In this document: piece by piece, positions 8,241 to 16,979 of the stretch
Numbering within the stretch: the stretch's first letter is position 1
Layout: each line of letters starts with the position of its first letter
From: JANSWP01 sp041941305
Lineage (GTDB): Bacteria > Bacteroidota > Bacteroidia > Chitinophagales > Saprospiraceae
Direction of reading: 5' to 3'
DNA: 23,130 bases
NCBI GenBank assembly: GCA_041941305.1
Contig: JBGTQJ010000095.1
Location: 1 to 23,130, forward strand
Position numbers and translations under genes: made by a program
The notes under the pieces: generated by a model
What the model was told of the DNA's origin: nothing
Seen by the model: only the letters and a program-made list of their open reading frames with translations
Database searches by the model: none

Positions 8241-8615
8241 AAAGTTGCAAAATATAGAGCTTAATAAAATTGAAGAAATCAAATTTTTTCGAATTTAATT
8301 ATTTAAATATTTGTAGTTTAAAATGCTGAATTATAGATGTTTATGTTTATTAAATCTTTAATTTTTGAAAATAACAAAGAACTTTTGCAAAAAATTGTAT
8401 GATTTTTTTGCTTCATATGAAACTACCTTGCAGAAGTATTCATTAAACGGATTTTTTTTGAATTGACCGGTCAATAAACAGCTTTGAAACAAATTATAAC
8501 CAACAGATAAAAACAAACACGATTCTCCTTTTTGCCCTTTCTCGCTATACATTTTAGAGATTAAATGGTCTCTGAAATGCCTACAAATTTTTTGTTTAAC
8601 CTTTAATTTTTAATC
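8241..8615. other. AT-rich leader upstream of the giant gene
   Basis: This 375-bp gap contains no convincing gene; a 64-codon minus-strand ORF at 8358-8552 looks like chance. I see no perfect Bacteroidota promoter (TTTG, about 19 nt, TAnnTTTG), although several TTTG and TA-rich stretches occur. The only sharp structure is the 14-bp palindrome at 8462-8475. The region probably holds the promoter and 5' leader of the gene starting at 8616. Confidence 0.5.
8462..8475. promoter_or_regulatory. 14-bp perfect palindrome, possible operator
   Basis: ATTGACCGGTCAAT is a perfect palindrome without a spacer, 140 bp before the ATG of the giant gene, in otherwise very AT-rich DNA. A dimeric regulator could bind it. 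No second copy is seen in the window, and a 14-bp palindrome can arise by chance, so the role is only suggested. Confidence 0.3.
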
Positions 8616-11600
8616 ATGAAGAATCATTTATTCTTATTCTTTTTTGTGCTTTGTTTTGTTTTCTTTCCCGAGATACTGGAAGCACAACTTGCCCAAGGGC
8701 AAGACAATATTAACTACCAGTCTCGGATCAAACGTTGTTATTGGCATAATAACGATGATGATGGTCAGGAAGAACCAGTTTTCCTATTTAAAGCAAAGAA
8801 TGACATAAATGGGGCATTTAATTGGTTAATGACTTTACAATGGAATGTTCCGTCTGGACAAGATTATTCCCATAATTGGACCAATCATTCCCCTTCATGG
8901 AGCTCAGATAACTTAAATATTGGGATAATTACTGAACTTAATAGTTCTTCCAAGAAATTTGATTTTGAATATCAATCCTGGGAGCATGATTGTAGCGATT
9001 TATTGGTCGCCAATTCTTGTGTTAATAGTGATGATAGCTGGGGCGGGGTAGGAAATATTATTTCTCCTAAAAGTTATAATTCTTCAGAATGGAAGACTCA
9101 TACTATGAATAATGGGGAGAATAATTCTAAAGTGCAATATCAAACTACCTGGCGCTATACCAAAGGCAATTGGGATGGAGATGCGCTTTCTTTTGGAAGT
9201 ATTACATCAGGAACAAAAAACCATGATAATAGCAATCGTTCTGCTCCATCCGGAGCAAATGGAAATATGGGTTACACCAACCGCACTCAATACAATGGGC
9301 TCATTCCAAGTCACCAACCTTCCCCTGATGTTGCTTATAAGTTTTCCCTTAGCAGTTCAAAAAAGGTAACTATTTCTACAGACCATACTCAAACAAACTT
9401 TGACACCTATATTCATTTAGTTAGACCAACTTCAAATAGTTTTGCTCATATCGAAAGTGATGATCAAGGTGGGAGCAACAATAAATCAAAAATAATTCGC
9501 AATTTATGCCCAGGTGATTATATTGTTATTGTAGAAGGATATCAATCCAACAAGGGTGATTTTAGGTTGTCAATTGGTGTTTCAAACCCTGATATTAGTG
9601 CCGGTAGCATTTCTACCAGTTCAACTACCATCTGTGAAGGCGCCAATATTCCGAATATTAACAACTCCAGTTCTGCTTCCTCACAATTGGGGAACATAAC
9701 ATACTCCTGGGAGAAAAAAGTTGGAAACGCTTCCTGGTTACCAGTTTCGGGCTCAGGTTCAAGTTTTACCAACGCAGGGACGATGCCAAATAATACAGTT
9801 AGATTCAGAAGGAAAGCTTCTGCCGGATGCGATGCCTCTGTTGTAGCATATTCAAATACAATTACTTTCAACAAACAAAATATTACACACAACAAGGGTA
9901 GTATTTCTCTTTCTGGTTTTAACACTATCCCTCCAGGAACGGATCCTGGAAGTATAAACTCCAGTGCAAATGCTTCAGCTTCTCCTGGACCTGCTTCGAT
10001 TATTTGGCAGAAAAAAGAGGGTAATGGACAATGGACAACCATTTCTGGTGCCAATAGTCAATCTTACAACATTCCAGTATTAAATGAAACCACCAGATTT
10101 AGAAGAGGGGTACAAAGCAATTGTGGAGAATCCATTCCATCCAATGCTTTCTCAAATGAGATAGTGGTCAATGTATATCCAAGAGATGGCAAAATCTCAG
10201 GTTATGTACGCTCCAACCCTAACGACCCGAATTCAGGCGTAGAAGGGGTAACTATTGCTGTTGAGCAAACAAACAACTTACCAGGCAGTCCAGCCCCTCA
10301 ATTTTATACAACTACTACAACTGGTATTAATGGATTGTATGAAATAGAAGATATATACTATGGTCCAAATACTGGCAATTTTAAAGTGACTCCTAGTAAA
10401 ACAGACCATGAATTTGACCCAGTATCTGTTAATCTTACCTTGAATGAAGATCAAAAGAATAAGACTGCTAATTTCATTGATATTTCTACATTTACAATCA
10501 ATGGAAGAGTGACCCAAAGCTTTGAAGGAACAATCTGTGGATTGAGCAATATCAAAGTAGAAATCCTGCAAAATGGCATCCCTATTGGGAGCCCAATTTT
10601 TACAGATGACAATGGAAATTACCAATTGGTGGCTTCCCCTGGTTCCTATATTGTACGACCCACTGAGGCGAGCTATGAGTTTTCCCCGACCTCATTGCCG
10701 GTGAATGTTACTGGCAATATGACCAATGTGGATTTTGCAGAAACCACCGACTATGAACTAAGCGGATTCGTGCGGGCAGCCTGTGAAACACCCATGGGAA
10801 CAGCAGAGGTGCTAGTGACAGATGGCTGCATTTCCAAAACCGTTTGGACAGATAATGATGGCTTTTATGAAGTCAACAACCTTCCAGCGCGTGAGTACAA
10901 AGTTAGAGTAGTTGATTTCAATCCAATTCCTGGATTTAATAAATTGGAAGTATTGGATTTCTTCAATACAGATAAAGTATTTGATTTGAAAACGACAGGT
11001 GATCTTGTTTTGGATTTGACCTATCACCGTCCTCCAGTCATTGTCGTTTCTGGAATGCCAGATGCTCCTTGTATGGATTTTGGAAACTCTGTTTTGGAAC
11101 AGGCTTCGACTTATCCTTTGACTATAGAGATTTTTGAAGAAGGGGGAACCTGCCCCATAACTGCAGGTACCATTACCGTAAATGACCAGATTAGCGATTT
11201 AGGCAATATGCCATTTACAGAAGAATTTACAGAACATACATTGGAATATGAAATGAAAGGCGGACATCCAAATATCGTTTATCCTTTCCTAAAGAATATT
11301 ACCATAAGCGTTACTGATACTTTCAACCGTTCAGTCAATTGGACTTTGGATGCTCTTGTAACCGGTTCAAGACCACGGGAGCAAAATTTCTCTACTCAAT
11401 CTCCTGAATTACCCTTCCTGATTCTGAGAGATCCGCCTGGCGATAATAGTTATAGCTTCTGGGAACAAAGTACAACTACAGAAACAGCAACTCGTTTTTT
11501 TGCTCAAGATAGTGAATCAATTAACGCTTGGGGCAATGTGAAGGTAGGAACCAAAATAGGTGTGAGTATTTTTGGAGTGAGTACGGAAACCTCCTTTTGG

Positions 11601-14531
11601 TCAGATGTAACAGGATCTCACCAAATTACTTCTACAAATACCAATGCCAATGAGGTGATTTTGTCAATTACCAACAATCAGAGTTTCCAGACGAGTGCAT
11701 CAGAGGATTTTATAGGAACTGAAGGCGATGTATTTGTAGCTTCTGCTTTGGCATTTTCCTATGCAATTTCAGACAATATTTTATTTGATTTTAACAATTG
11801 TGAACCTGTTCAATCCAAATCTTTGATGTTGGCTAAAGATGGTTTGGAAACAACGGCGATGTACACAGAAAAGAATATTCGGGAAGTTGTAATTCCACAA
11901 TTAGAATTGCTTAAGAGCCTAAGTAATGATCAAATTGAGCAAGAAAACTATGACAATCAAATTTCTGTTTGGGAACAAACACTTCAATTGAATGAAGACC
12001 TAAAAGCAGTGGCTACTTTTGAAGAAAACGTATCCTTTTCTGCTGGAGTCGCTTTCGAAGAAAGTACCACTACCACAACAACAGAATCCTCAACCATCGA
12101 ATTTGCCATGGAAATTGACGATGGAATAGCAACTGAATTGGGTTTTGAAATCGGTGGATCTGGAATAAAGGGTGGAGTCATGACCAATTTTAAGATGGAA
12201 ACTGGAAACTCGGAAACTTCGACTACTATCAACAGCCTTACCACCGGTTTCCATTTAGAAGACGATGACCCAGGCGATCAATTTACGGTGAATATCAAAA
12301 CTGACCCAGTTTATAAAACTCCAGTTTTTGAATTGTTGGGTGGACAAAGTAGCTGCCCCGCTGAAGAAGGTACAAATGCAAGAGACGCCCTACAATTGAG
12401 GGTAGACAATCCAATTCAAGCAGGCTTGGCTCCAAATGGTACTGCTACTTTCACTTTCTTTGCTGGGAATATCAGCGAATCAAATGAAACGCGCGACAAC
12501 TACTTCCTGAAAGTAAAAGATGGCTCTAACCCAGGGGGTGCCTTGATTAACATTAGCGGTAGTCCATTTACAGATCCTGTTCCATTAGGACCTATAGATT
12601 TTGAGGCAGAGTCAGTGCAAACAGTTACGGTTCAAAGAGGTACCTCACCAGAATATTCTTTCGAAAGCATTGAATTTGAATTGTATTCGGATTGCGATCC
12701 ATCTATTAGTTCTACTATTGCTATTTCCGCATTTTTCCAAAGCCCTTGTAGCGATATTACACTAATCAAGCCTCAAGAAGGCTGGCTCATAAACAGAAAT
12801 AATGACAATGAAATGTTGGTCCGAATGAAGGATTATGATGTAGATAATTTGGATCAGGTAACGGTGGAATACGCAATTACAGGAAGCAATGCATGGACTC
12901 CTGGTTTGGTTTTGGAAAATGACGATTTGATTGATAGTCCATCTGGAACAGAAGTTATTTGGAATGTAGCCAATTTGGAAGACGGTAAATACCAGGCTCG
13001 TCTAAAGCTGACCTGTGGCATTAATACGGTTTATTCTGATAGAGTTGATGGTACAATTGACAGGATCGCTCCAGAAGTATTTGGTTTGCCTCAACCAATT
13101 GATGACAACTACGCAGCAGGTGACGAAATCTCTGTGACTTTTAATGAAACTTTGGATTGTTCCAAATTTGATATCAATAGTGTAACACTTAAACGAGTTT
13201 ACACAGACACCGAAATTACCGCAGAGTTGGATTGCTACAATAATAAACTGATCGTAATCCCAGATATGGATTTATCTACCTTGGCAGGGGAGCCCATTCA
13301 GGTAATCATTAATGATGTAACTGATCTGCATAGAAACACAACCTGGGGTCCTGTTTTCTGGGAATTTACGGTAGGTGGAACCATCGTATCTGATGATTTT
13401 GACAATGATGGAGTCATCAACGCTCTTGATCAATGTGAGGGTTTTGATGATAATGTCGATGCAGATGGAGACGGTATGCCAGATGCATGTGACTTGTGTC
13501 CGGATAATGCCAATCCTGCAATTGATTTTGATGGAGAAGATGATGTAGTAAGTGGTTCAGTTGATTTAGCTAATTTCGGAACCAATGATTTTACAGTTGA
13601 CTTTTGGATGAAAACCACGAAAACCGGTTGGTCTTCTATGGTTCGTAAAGGAAATACATGTGATGCCTCTGTTTTTTGGGAGGTTGTAATGAACGCTCAG
13701 GGAAAAATAGAATACTATGAAAGAAATGGATCTATTGCACAATTACTCCATACTAATATTCCAGTTAATGACGGAAAATGGAAACACATCGCAGTTACCA
13801 GAAATGTAGATACCCTTTCCATCTTTGTCAATGGCTTCATGGATAATCAAAAGGTCTTGTCAAACATCATGGATCTTAACAATGACCAACCAGTTTTAAT
13901 TGGCAATGCAAGCTGTGCTGATTGGGATTTTGAAGGACAATTAGACGAAATCCGTTTTTGGGATTACGCCAGAACTTCCTCTGAAATCTCCATTGCAATC
14001 TCCACAGAAATTGAAGAAGATACACCCGGTCTTACTGCCTATTTCAATTTCAATGAAGGAATTCCTGGAGAAGACAATCAAAGTTTGGCTATGGTGGAAG
14101 ATTTGACTGGCAATGGCTTTGATGCCACATTAGAAAACTTTGATCAAACTGGATTGGCTTCCAATTGGGTGGTAGGTGGACCGATTCAGCCGACAGACGA
14201 AGACAATGATGGTGTAGGTGATTATTGTGATGATTTCTTCAGCAGTGTGGATGAGGCAATGACCGAAGTAGGTTTTGAATTGACCAATCTTTATCCAAAT
14301 CCAACTTCAAACGAAATCTTTATAAATGTCACTTTACCTGCTACTGAAGAATTGAAGTTGGACATCACTGACCTGGCTGGTAGATCGGTATTACGTCAAA
14401 TCAGATTTGGGCAGGCTGGTCAGAATGAATTACAGGTAAATGTAGATCAATTGCCTATCGGAAGTTACATCGTCCGATTGATTCGCCCTGATGGCAGCTT
14501 TACAGTAGAAAAATTGATGATTCAGAAATAG
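8616..14531 (+). CDS. Giant T9SS-exported multidomain surface protein
   Basis: A 1971-residue protein. Order of parts: signal peptide (1-23, ending LEA); an Asn/Ser/Trp-rich region I cannot assign (24-230); a pre-peptidase C-terminal-like domain (237-322, PDVAYKF to GDFRLSIGV); two related Ig-like repeats (about 325-420 and 425-520, sharing WEKK-G-W / WQKKEGNGQW and FRR--C); three carboxypeptidase-regulatory/CnaB-like modules starting near 527, 627 and 715 (ISGYVR, INGRVT, LSGFVR); a region containing LILRDPPGD (935-943) and a long Ser/Thr-rich alternating stretch (to about 1240); Ig-like modules (1250-1585), the last like Big_5; calcium-binding thrombospondin type 3-like repeats (DFDNDGVINALDQC, DADGDGMPDACD; 1594-1630); a LamG/concanavalin-fold domain (1637-1850); another DNDGVGDYCDD repeat; and a T9SS tail (1890-1971, LYPNPTSNEIFINV). 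It should be displayed on or released from the cell surface, probably as an adhesin or binding protein. No catalytic site is recognised. It appears to be transcribed alone, with a strong terminator just after the stop. Confidence 0.92.
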   Translation: MKNHLFLFFFVLCFVFFPEILEAQLAQGQDNINYQSRIKRCYWHNNDDDGQEEPVFLFKAKNDINGAFNWLMTLQWNVPSGQDYSHNWTNHSPSWSSDNLNIGIITELNSSSKKFDFEYQSWEHDCSDLLVANSCVNSDDSWGGVGNIISPKSYNSSEWKTHTMNNGENNSKVQYQTTWRYTKGNWDGDALSFGSITSGTKNHDNSNRSAPSGANGNMGYTNRTQYNGLIPSHQPSPDVAYKFSLSSSKKVTISTDHTQTNFDTYIHLVRPTSNSFAHIESDDQGGSNNKSKIIRNLCPGDYIVIVEGYQSNKGDFRLSIGVSNPDISAGSISTSSTTICEGANIPNINNSSSASSQLGNITYSWEKKVGNASWLPVSGSGSSFTNAGTMPNNTVRFRRKASAGCDASVVAYSNTITFNKQNITHNKGSISLSGFNTIPPGTDPGSINSSANASASPGPASIIWQKKEGNGQWTTISGANSQSYNIPVLNETTRFRRGVQSNCGESIPSNAFSNEIVVNVYPRDGKISGYVRSNPNDPNSGVEGVTIAVEQTNNLPGSPAPQFYTTTTTGINGLYEIEDIYYGPNTGNFKVTPSKTDHEFDPVSVNLTLNEDQKNKTANFIDISTFTINGRVTQSFEGTICGLSNIKVEILQNGIPIGSPIFTDDNGNYQLVASPGSYIVRPTEASYEFSPTSLPVNVTGNMTNVDFAETTDYELSGFVRAACETPMGTAEVLVTDGCISKTVWTDNDGFYEVNNLPAREYKVRVVDFNPIPGFNKLEVLDFFNTDKVFDLKTTGDLVLDLTYHRPPVIVVSGMPDAPCMDFGNSVLEQASTYPLTIEIFEEGGTCPITAGTITVNDQISDLGNMPFTEEFTEHTLEYEMKGGHPNIVYPFLKNITISVTDTFNRSVNWTLDALVTGSRPREQNFSTQSPELPFLILRDPPGDNSYSFWEQSTTTETATRFFAQDSESINAWGNVKVGTKIGVSIFGVSTETSFWSDVTGSHQITSTNTNANEVILSITNNQSFQTSASEDFIGTEGDVFVASALAFSYAISDNILFDFNNCEPVQSKSLMLAKDGLETTAMYTEKNIREVVIPQLELLKSLSNDQIEQENYDNQISVWEQTLQLNEDLKAVATFEENVSFSAGVAFEESTTTTTTESSTIEFAMEIDDGIATELGFEIGGSGIKGGVMTNFKMETGNSETSTTINSLTTGFHLEDDDPGDQFTVNIKTDPVYKTPVFELLGGQSSCPAEEGTNARDALQLRVDNPIQAGLAPNGTATFTFFAGNISESNETRDNYFLKVKDGSNPGGALINISGSPFTDPVPLGPIDFEAESVQTVTVQRGTSPEYSFESIEFELYSDCDPSISSTIAISAFFQSPCSDITLIKPQEGWLINRNNDNEMLVRMKDYDVDNLDQVTVEYAITGSNAWTPGLVLENDDLIDSPSGTEVIWNVANLEDGKYQARLKLTCGINTVYSDRVDGTIDRIAPEVFGLPQPIDDNYAAGDEISVTFNETLDCSKFDINSVTLKRVYTDTEITAELDCYNNKLIVIPDMDLSTLAGEPIQVIINDVTDLHRNTTWGPVFWEFTVGGTIVSDDFDNDGVINALDQCEGFDDNVDADGDGMPDACDLCPDNANPAIDFDGEDDVVSGSVDLANFGTNDFTVDFWMKTTKTGWSSMVRKGNTCDASVFWEVVMNAQGKIEYYERNGSIAQLLHTNIPVNDGKWKHIAVTRNVDTLSIFVNGFMDNQKVLSNIMDLNNDQPVLIGNASCADWDFEGQLDEIRFWDYARTSSEISIAISTEIEEDTPGLTAYFNFNEGIPGEDNQSLAMVEDLTGNGFDATLENFDQTGLASNWVVGGPIQPTDEDNDGVGDYCDDFFSSVDEAMTEVGFELTNLYPNPTSNEIFINVTLPATEELKLDITDLAGRSVLRQIRFGQAGQNELQVNVDQLPIGSYIVRLIRPDGSFTVEKLMIQK

Positions 14532-14539
14532 TGAGTTAT

Positions 14540-14580
14540 GGATGCAGGTTAAGGAAGGGATAGCCTGCATCCGCTTTTTT
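14540..14580 (+). terminator. Rho-independent terminator of the giant gene
   Basis: GGATGCAGG (14540-14548) pairs perfectly with CCTGCATCC (14564-14572) around a 15-nt loop, followed by GC and six T residues to 14580. It starts 8 bp after the TAG stop at 14531, the classical position and form of an intrinsic terminator on the + strand. Confidence 0.85.
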
Positions 14581-14589
14581 GAAGCTTAA

Positions 14590-14883
14590 ATGCATGGCTT
14601 GGCTATTTTGGCACATGATGCGGCGCATTTTCGATTTTTGAAAAGCAGGAAATGGAATGATTTCTGGACCAATTATCTCGTCATGTACCCCATCTTCACC
14701 TCAATTGAAAAATACAGAAACAATCATTTGAAACACCACCAACACCTCAATACAGAAGGAAATCCAGACAGGGTTGCTAAATTGAGGAAAAAGGAATTTA
14801 CTTTTCCTAAAACCAAAAGAGAATTTTTAATGACAGTAGCTTCCTATCTCCTTCTAATCAGAGGCATGTCAGATGCTTTTTAG
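14590..14883 (+). pseudogene. Fatty acid desaturase fragment, truncated at both ends
   Basis: The 97-codon ORF has two of the three histidine boxes of membrane fatty acid desaturases: HDAAH (HxxxH; residues 9-13) and HLKHH (HxxHH; residues 46-50), with the usual NPD a few residues later. These boxes bind the di-iron centre. The two transmembrane segments normally preceding the first box are absent, because a TAA stop sits directly before the ATG, and the half with the third box is missing after 'LLLIRGM'. Intact enzymes are about 300-350 residues. With one box missing, it cannot hold the metal centre and is taken to be a remnant. Its 5' edge lies only 10 bp after the terminator of the giant gene, and its 3' end overlaps the end of the convergent LytTR gene by 15 bp, so both breakpoints sit at the borders of intact genes. 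Confidence 0.8.
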
Positions 14884-15603
14884 TTTTGATAAGAGTTCCT
14901 CTCGGTAAGGCTTTGCAACCGGAATTTTTGAAGTGCGAATGATGACTTGATGTGGTTCAATTATTTCAATGTGTTGTAGTCCTACAATATAGGATTTATG
15001 TATGCGCATAAACTTATCTTGGGGAAGAATATCCAGAGCTTGCTGCACATTTAACCGCGACATGATTTTTTTTTCTTTCGTATGAAAAAAAATGTAGTTG
15101 CCTTCTTTTTGCAGATACTGAATTTCCGCAGTGTTTATTTTAAAATGTTTGTTGCCACTTTTTACATAAATAAAGGAAGCAAATGTATTGGATGTATTTT
15201 TGTCAATAGGATTAGTAGTGGATTTTTCATTTTTTGTTTGCCCTTTGGCTTTTAGTACGGCTTCAAAAAACCTTTCAAACTGAATTGGTTTTAGCAAATA
15301 ATCGAGTGCATTGAGCTCATAACTTTTTACGGCAAATTCTGAATAGGCTGTAGTAAATATAATCATGGGTTGCTCGCCAATAAGTTGTCTAAATTTCAGA
15401 CCCGAAAGATTGGGCATATTTATATCCAGGAATAGGAGATCAGTTGGGTGTTTATGCAACCATTCAACTGCTTTTAAAGGATCCCTAAACGATTCTTTCA
15501 AAACCAAAAAGCCAATTTGCTGACAATATCTTTCAATAATTTCCAAAGCTTTTGGCTCATCATCAACCGCAATCGCAGTTATCTTTTTATGGATATCATT
15601 CAT
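14869..15603 (-). CDS. LytTR-family response regulator
   Basis: A 244-residue two-component regulator. Residues 8-125 are a receiver domain with the acidic pocket D14-D15, the phosphorylation site D60 in 'LLFLDINMP', the conserved T84/T85 and K105 in 'LLKPI'. After a Thr/Asn/Lys linker (about 126-140), residues 140-244 form a LytTR DNA-binding domain ('FIYVKSGNKHFKINTAEIQY', then 'FMRIHKSYIVGL', then 'IPVAKPYREELLSKLK'). LytTR domains bind imperfect direct repeats upstream of target genes. The ATG overlaps the stop of the kinase gene by 4 bp (ATGA, 15600-15603), showing translational coupling to the kinase that presumably phosphorylates it. The 3' end overlaps the desaturase fragment on the other strand. 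Targets are not evident from sequence. Confidence 0.95.
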   Translation of the reverse strand: MNDIHKKITAIAVDDEPKALEIIERYCQQIGFLVLKESFRDPLKAVEWLHKHPTDLLFLDINMPNLSGLKFRQLIGEQPMIIFTTAYSEFAVKSYELNALDYLLKPIQFERFFEAVLKAKGQTKNEKSTTNPIDKNTSNTFASFIYVKSGNKHFKINTAEIQYLQKEGNYIFFHTKEKKIMSRLNVQQALDILPQDKFMRIHKSYIVGLQHIEIIEPHQVIIRTSKIPVAKPYREELLSKLKSI

Positions 15604-16676
15604 GTTTTTTGATTATAATAAATGGTTAAACTGACTTTAAAGACTTCCGGCTCATCCAAAATGTTCAATTTGTGTTTGTCGGGATAAATCAATTCTAATC
15701 TTCTTCTGACATTGGTCAGCCCAATTCCCGAATGCTGTTCATGCCCGGTGTTCATCATTCGGCTTTTTGAATTGATGATATTGAAAATCAGGTGCTCTTC
15801 CTTGACTTCCAAATTCATTTTAATAAAAGAACTAGTTCCCAGCTGAATGCCATGCTTAAAGGCATTTTCAACAAAAGGTACGAGGATCAAAGGGGCGATC
15901 ATTTTGCCTGCAATGTTTCCCTGAGTATTAAAAGAAATGACGACTTCATCATCTGCATCCAATCTCAATTGATGCATCTCAATAATGCTTTCTAACAATC
16001 TGATTTCTTTTTCCACAGGTACCAAATCAGTTTTGCAATCGTAAAGCATATATCGCATGAGGTTGGAAAGTTCCGCAATGCCATTGGAAAGTTCAGGATG
16101 ATTTTTTCTTTCCGCGATTGCAAACAGATTATTCAAGGTGTTAAATAAGAAGTGTGGATTGATTTGGGATTTTAAAAAATCCAGTTCACTTTCCAGTTTT
16201 TCCGCTAACAATTGTCGCTTTATTTTTTCATTTTTCAAATGATTTTTTCCGAGAACATAAGCAACGGAAATTCCGAAGTAAAAGAGATAAAACAGGGCAT
16301 TGAGTTGCCACATGGAAGTATAGTATTTGTAAATCTTTTCAGAAGAATAGGCTCCATAAATCTCTAGCAGAGCAATTTCAAGAAGAATGGTTGTAGAGAA
16401 GATACCAACAAGTCGAGTCAGGAATTTTACCTTGTTTTGGGTTTTTAACCAGGACGGAAATGCCCAAAAAATATTTGAATAGACCAAAACCATTTTTGCA
16501 AAAAGGCTAATTGCAAAAAAGTACATCATTCGATAGTCCCGGATATAGACTTCCTTTCTTTCCCCATTGACGACTTGTACTTCTACAGATTCAAAACTGA
16601 AATTTTGCATCAACATCCAGAAACTGAAGAACCAAAAGAGGATATGCCATATTATTTCCCATCGATTCTTTATCAT
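15600..16676 (-). CDS. LytS-like membrane sensor histidine kinase
   Basis: A 358-residue inner-membrane kinase of the His_kinase (PF06580) type. Four hydrophobic segments (about residues 8-24, 50-72, 88-107, 124-143) are followed by a short helical linker. The phosphoacceptor is His175 in 'SQINPHFLFNTLNNL', and the ATP-binding N-box is 'VPFVENAFKHG' (Asn271). The glycine box is 'HSGIGLTNVRRRLELIY' near the C-terminus. The loop between the first two membrane segments (about 25-49), containing 'VQVVNGERKEVYIRDYRM', is the only sizeable soluble part of the sensor, so the signal may be sensed within the membrane. It is the first gene of the pair with the LytTR regulator (15603-14869). It reads away from the beta-lactamase-like gene at 16980, with about 300 bp of shared upstream DNA. 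Confidence 0.95.
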   Translation of the reverse strand: MIKNRWEIIWHILFWFFSFWMLMQNFSFESVEVQVVNGERKEVYIRDYRMMYFFAISLFAKMVLVYSNIFWAFPSWLKTQNKVKFLTRLVGIFSTTILLEIALLEIYGAYSSEKIYKYYTSMWQLNALFYLFYFGISVAYVLGKNHLKNEKIKRQLLAEKLESELDFLKSQINPHFLFNTLNNLFAIAERKNHPELSNGIAELSNLMRYMLYDCKTDLVPVEKEIRLLESIIEMHQLRLDADDEVVISFNTQGNIAGKMIAPLILVPFVENAFKHGIQLGTSSFIKMNLEVKEEHLIFNIINSKSRMMNTGHEQHSGIGLTNVRRRLELIYPDKHKLNILDEPEVFKVSLTIYYNQKT

Positions 16677-16890
16677 GGTACAAAGAAAACAGAATGAGGA
16701 TTCAAAAACACTTCCCTGTGACGAAAATTGATGTTCCAGGTGGGAAAGTCTGTTTTTTTGTGATGAATGGTTTAATCCCTTTTTGTAGAAGTGCCATCAC
16801 TTTTATGAGGTAGTTCAACCCAGGTTTTTTTTGCATTCAGGAGAATATGGTTGTTTTGAAAAAAATTAACCTTCTCTGAGAGTTAGGGAG

Positions 16891-16942
16891 GTCAAAACAA
16901 AATCAAAAGCTTCCTATCGGTTGATTTTGATTTTGTTTTGAC
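16891..16942. promoter_or_regulatory. Perfect 18-bp inverted repeat upstream of the beta-lactamase-fold gene
   Basis: GTCAAAACAAAATCAAAA (16891-16908) and its exact complement (16925-16942) are separated by 16 nt. The element ends 37 bp before the chosen ATG at 16980. Its right arm contains the TTTG taken as the -33 element of the promoter below, so a protein bound here would be placed to control it. No T run follows, and it is not behind a + strand gene, which argues against a terminator. Confidence 0.5.
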
Positions 16943-16961
16943 GATAATCACCCTAATTTTC
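16932..16961 (+). promoter_or_regulatory. Candidate Bacteroidota promoter
   Basis: TTTG (16932-16935), an 18-nt spacer and TAATTTTC (16954-16961) match the Bacteroidota sigma-A consensus TTTG/TAnnTTTG with one mismatch in the last base. The predicted transcript would have a very short leader before the ATG at 16980. The match is modest in AT-rich DNA. Confidence 0.35.
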
Positions 16962-16979
16962 ATAGAACCAATATTTGTT

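Noticed and set aside
8358..8552. 64-codon minus-strand ORF in the leader of the giant gene
   Set aside because: Low-complexity Phe/Lys/Tyr-rich translation in AT-rich DNA, no recognisable start context or motif.
9542..10054. 170-codon minus-strand ORF inside the giant gene
   Set aside because: It is antisense to Ig-like repeats of a clearly coding frame, with Pro/Glu/Leu bias typical of reverse-strand translation and no signal or motif.
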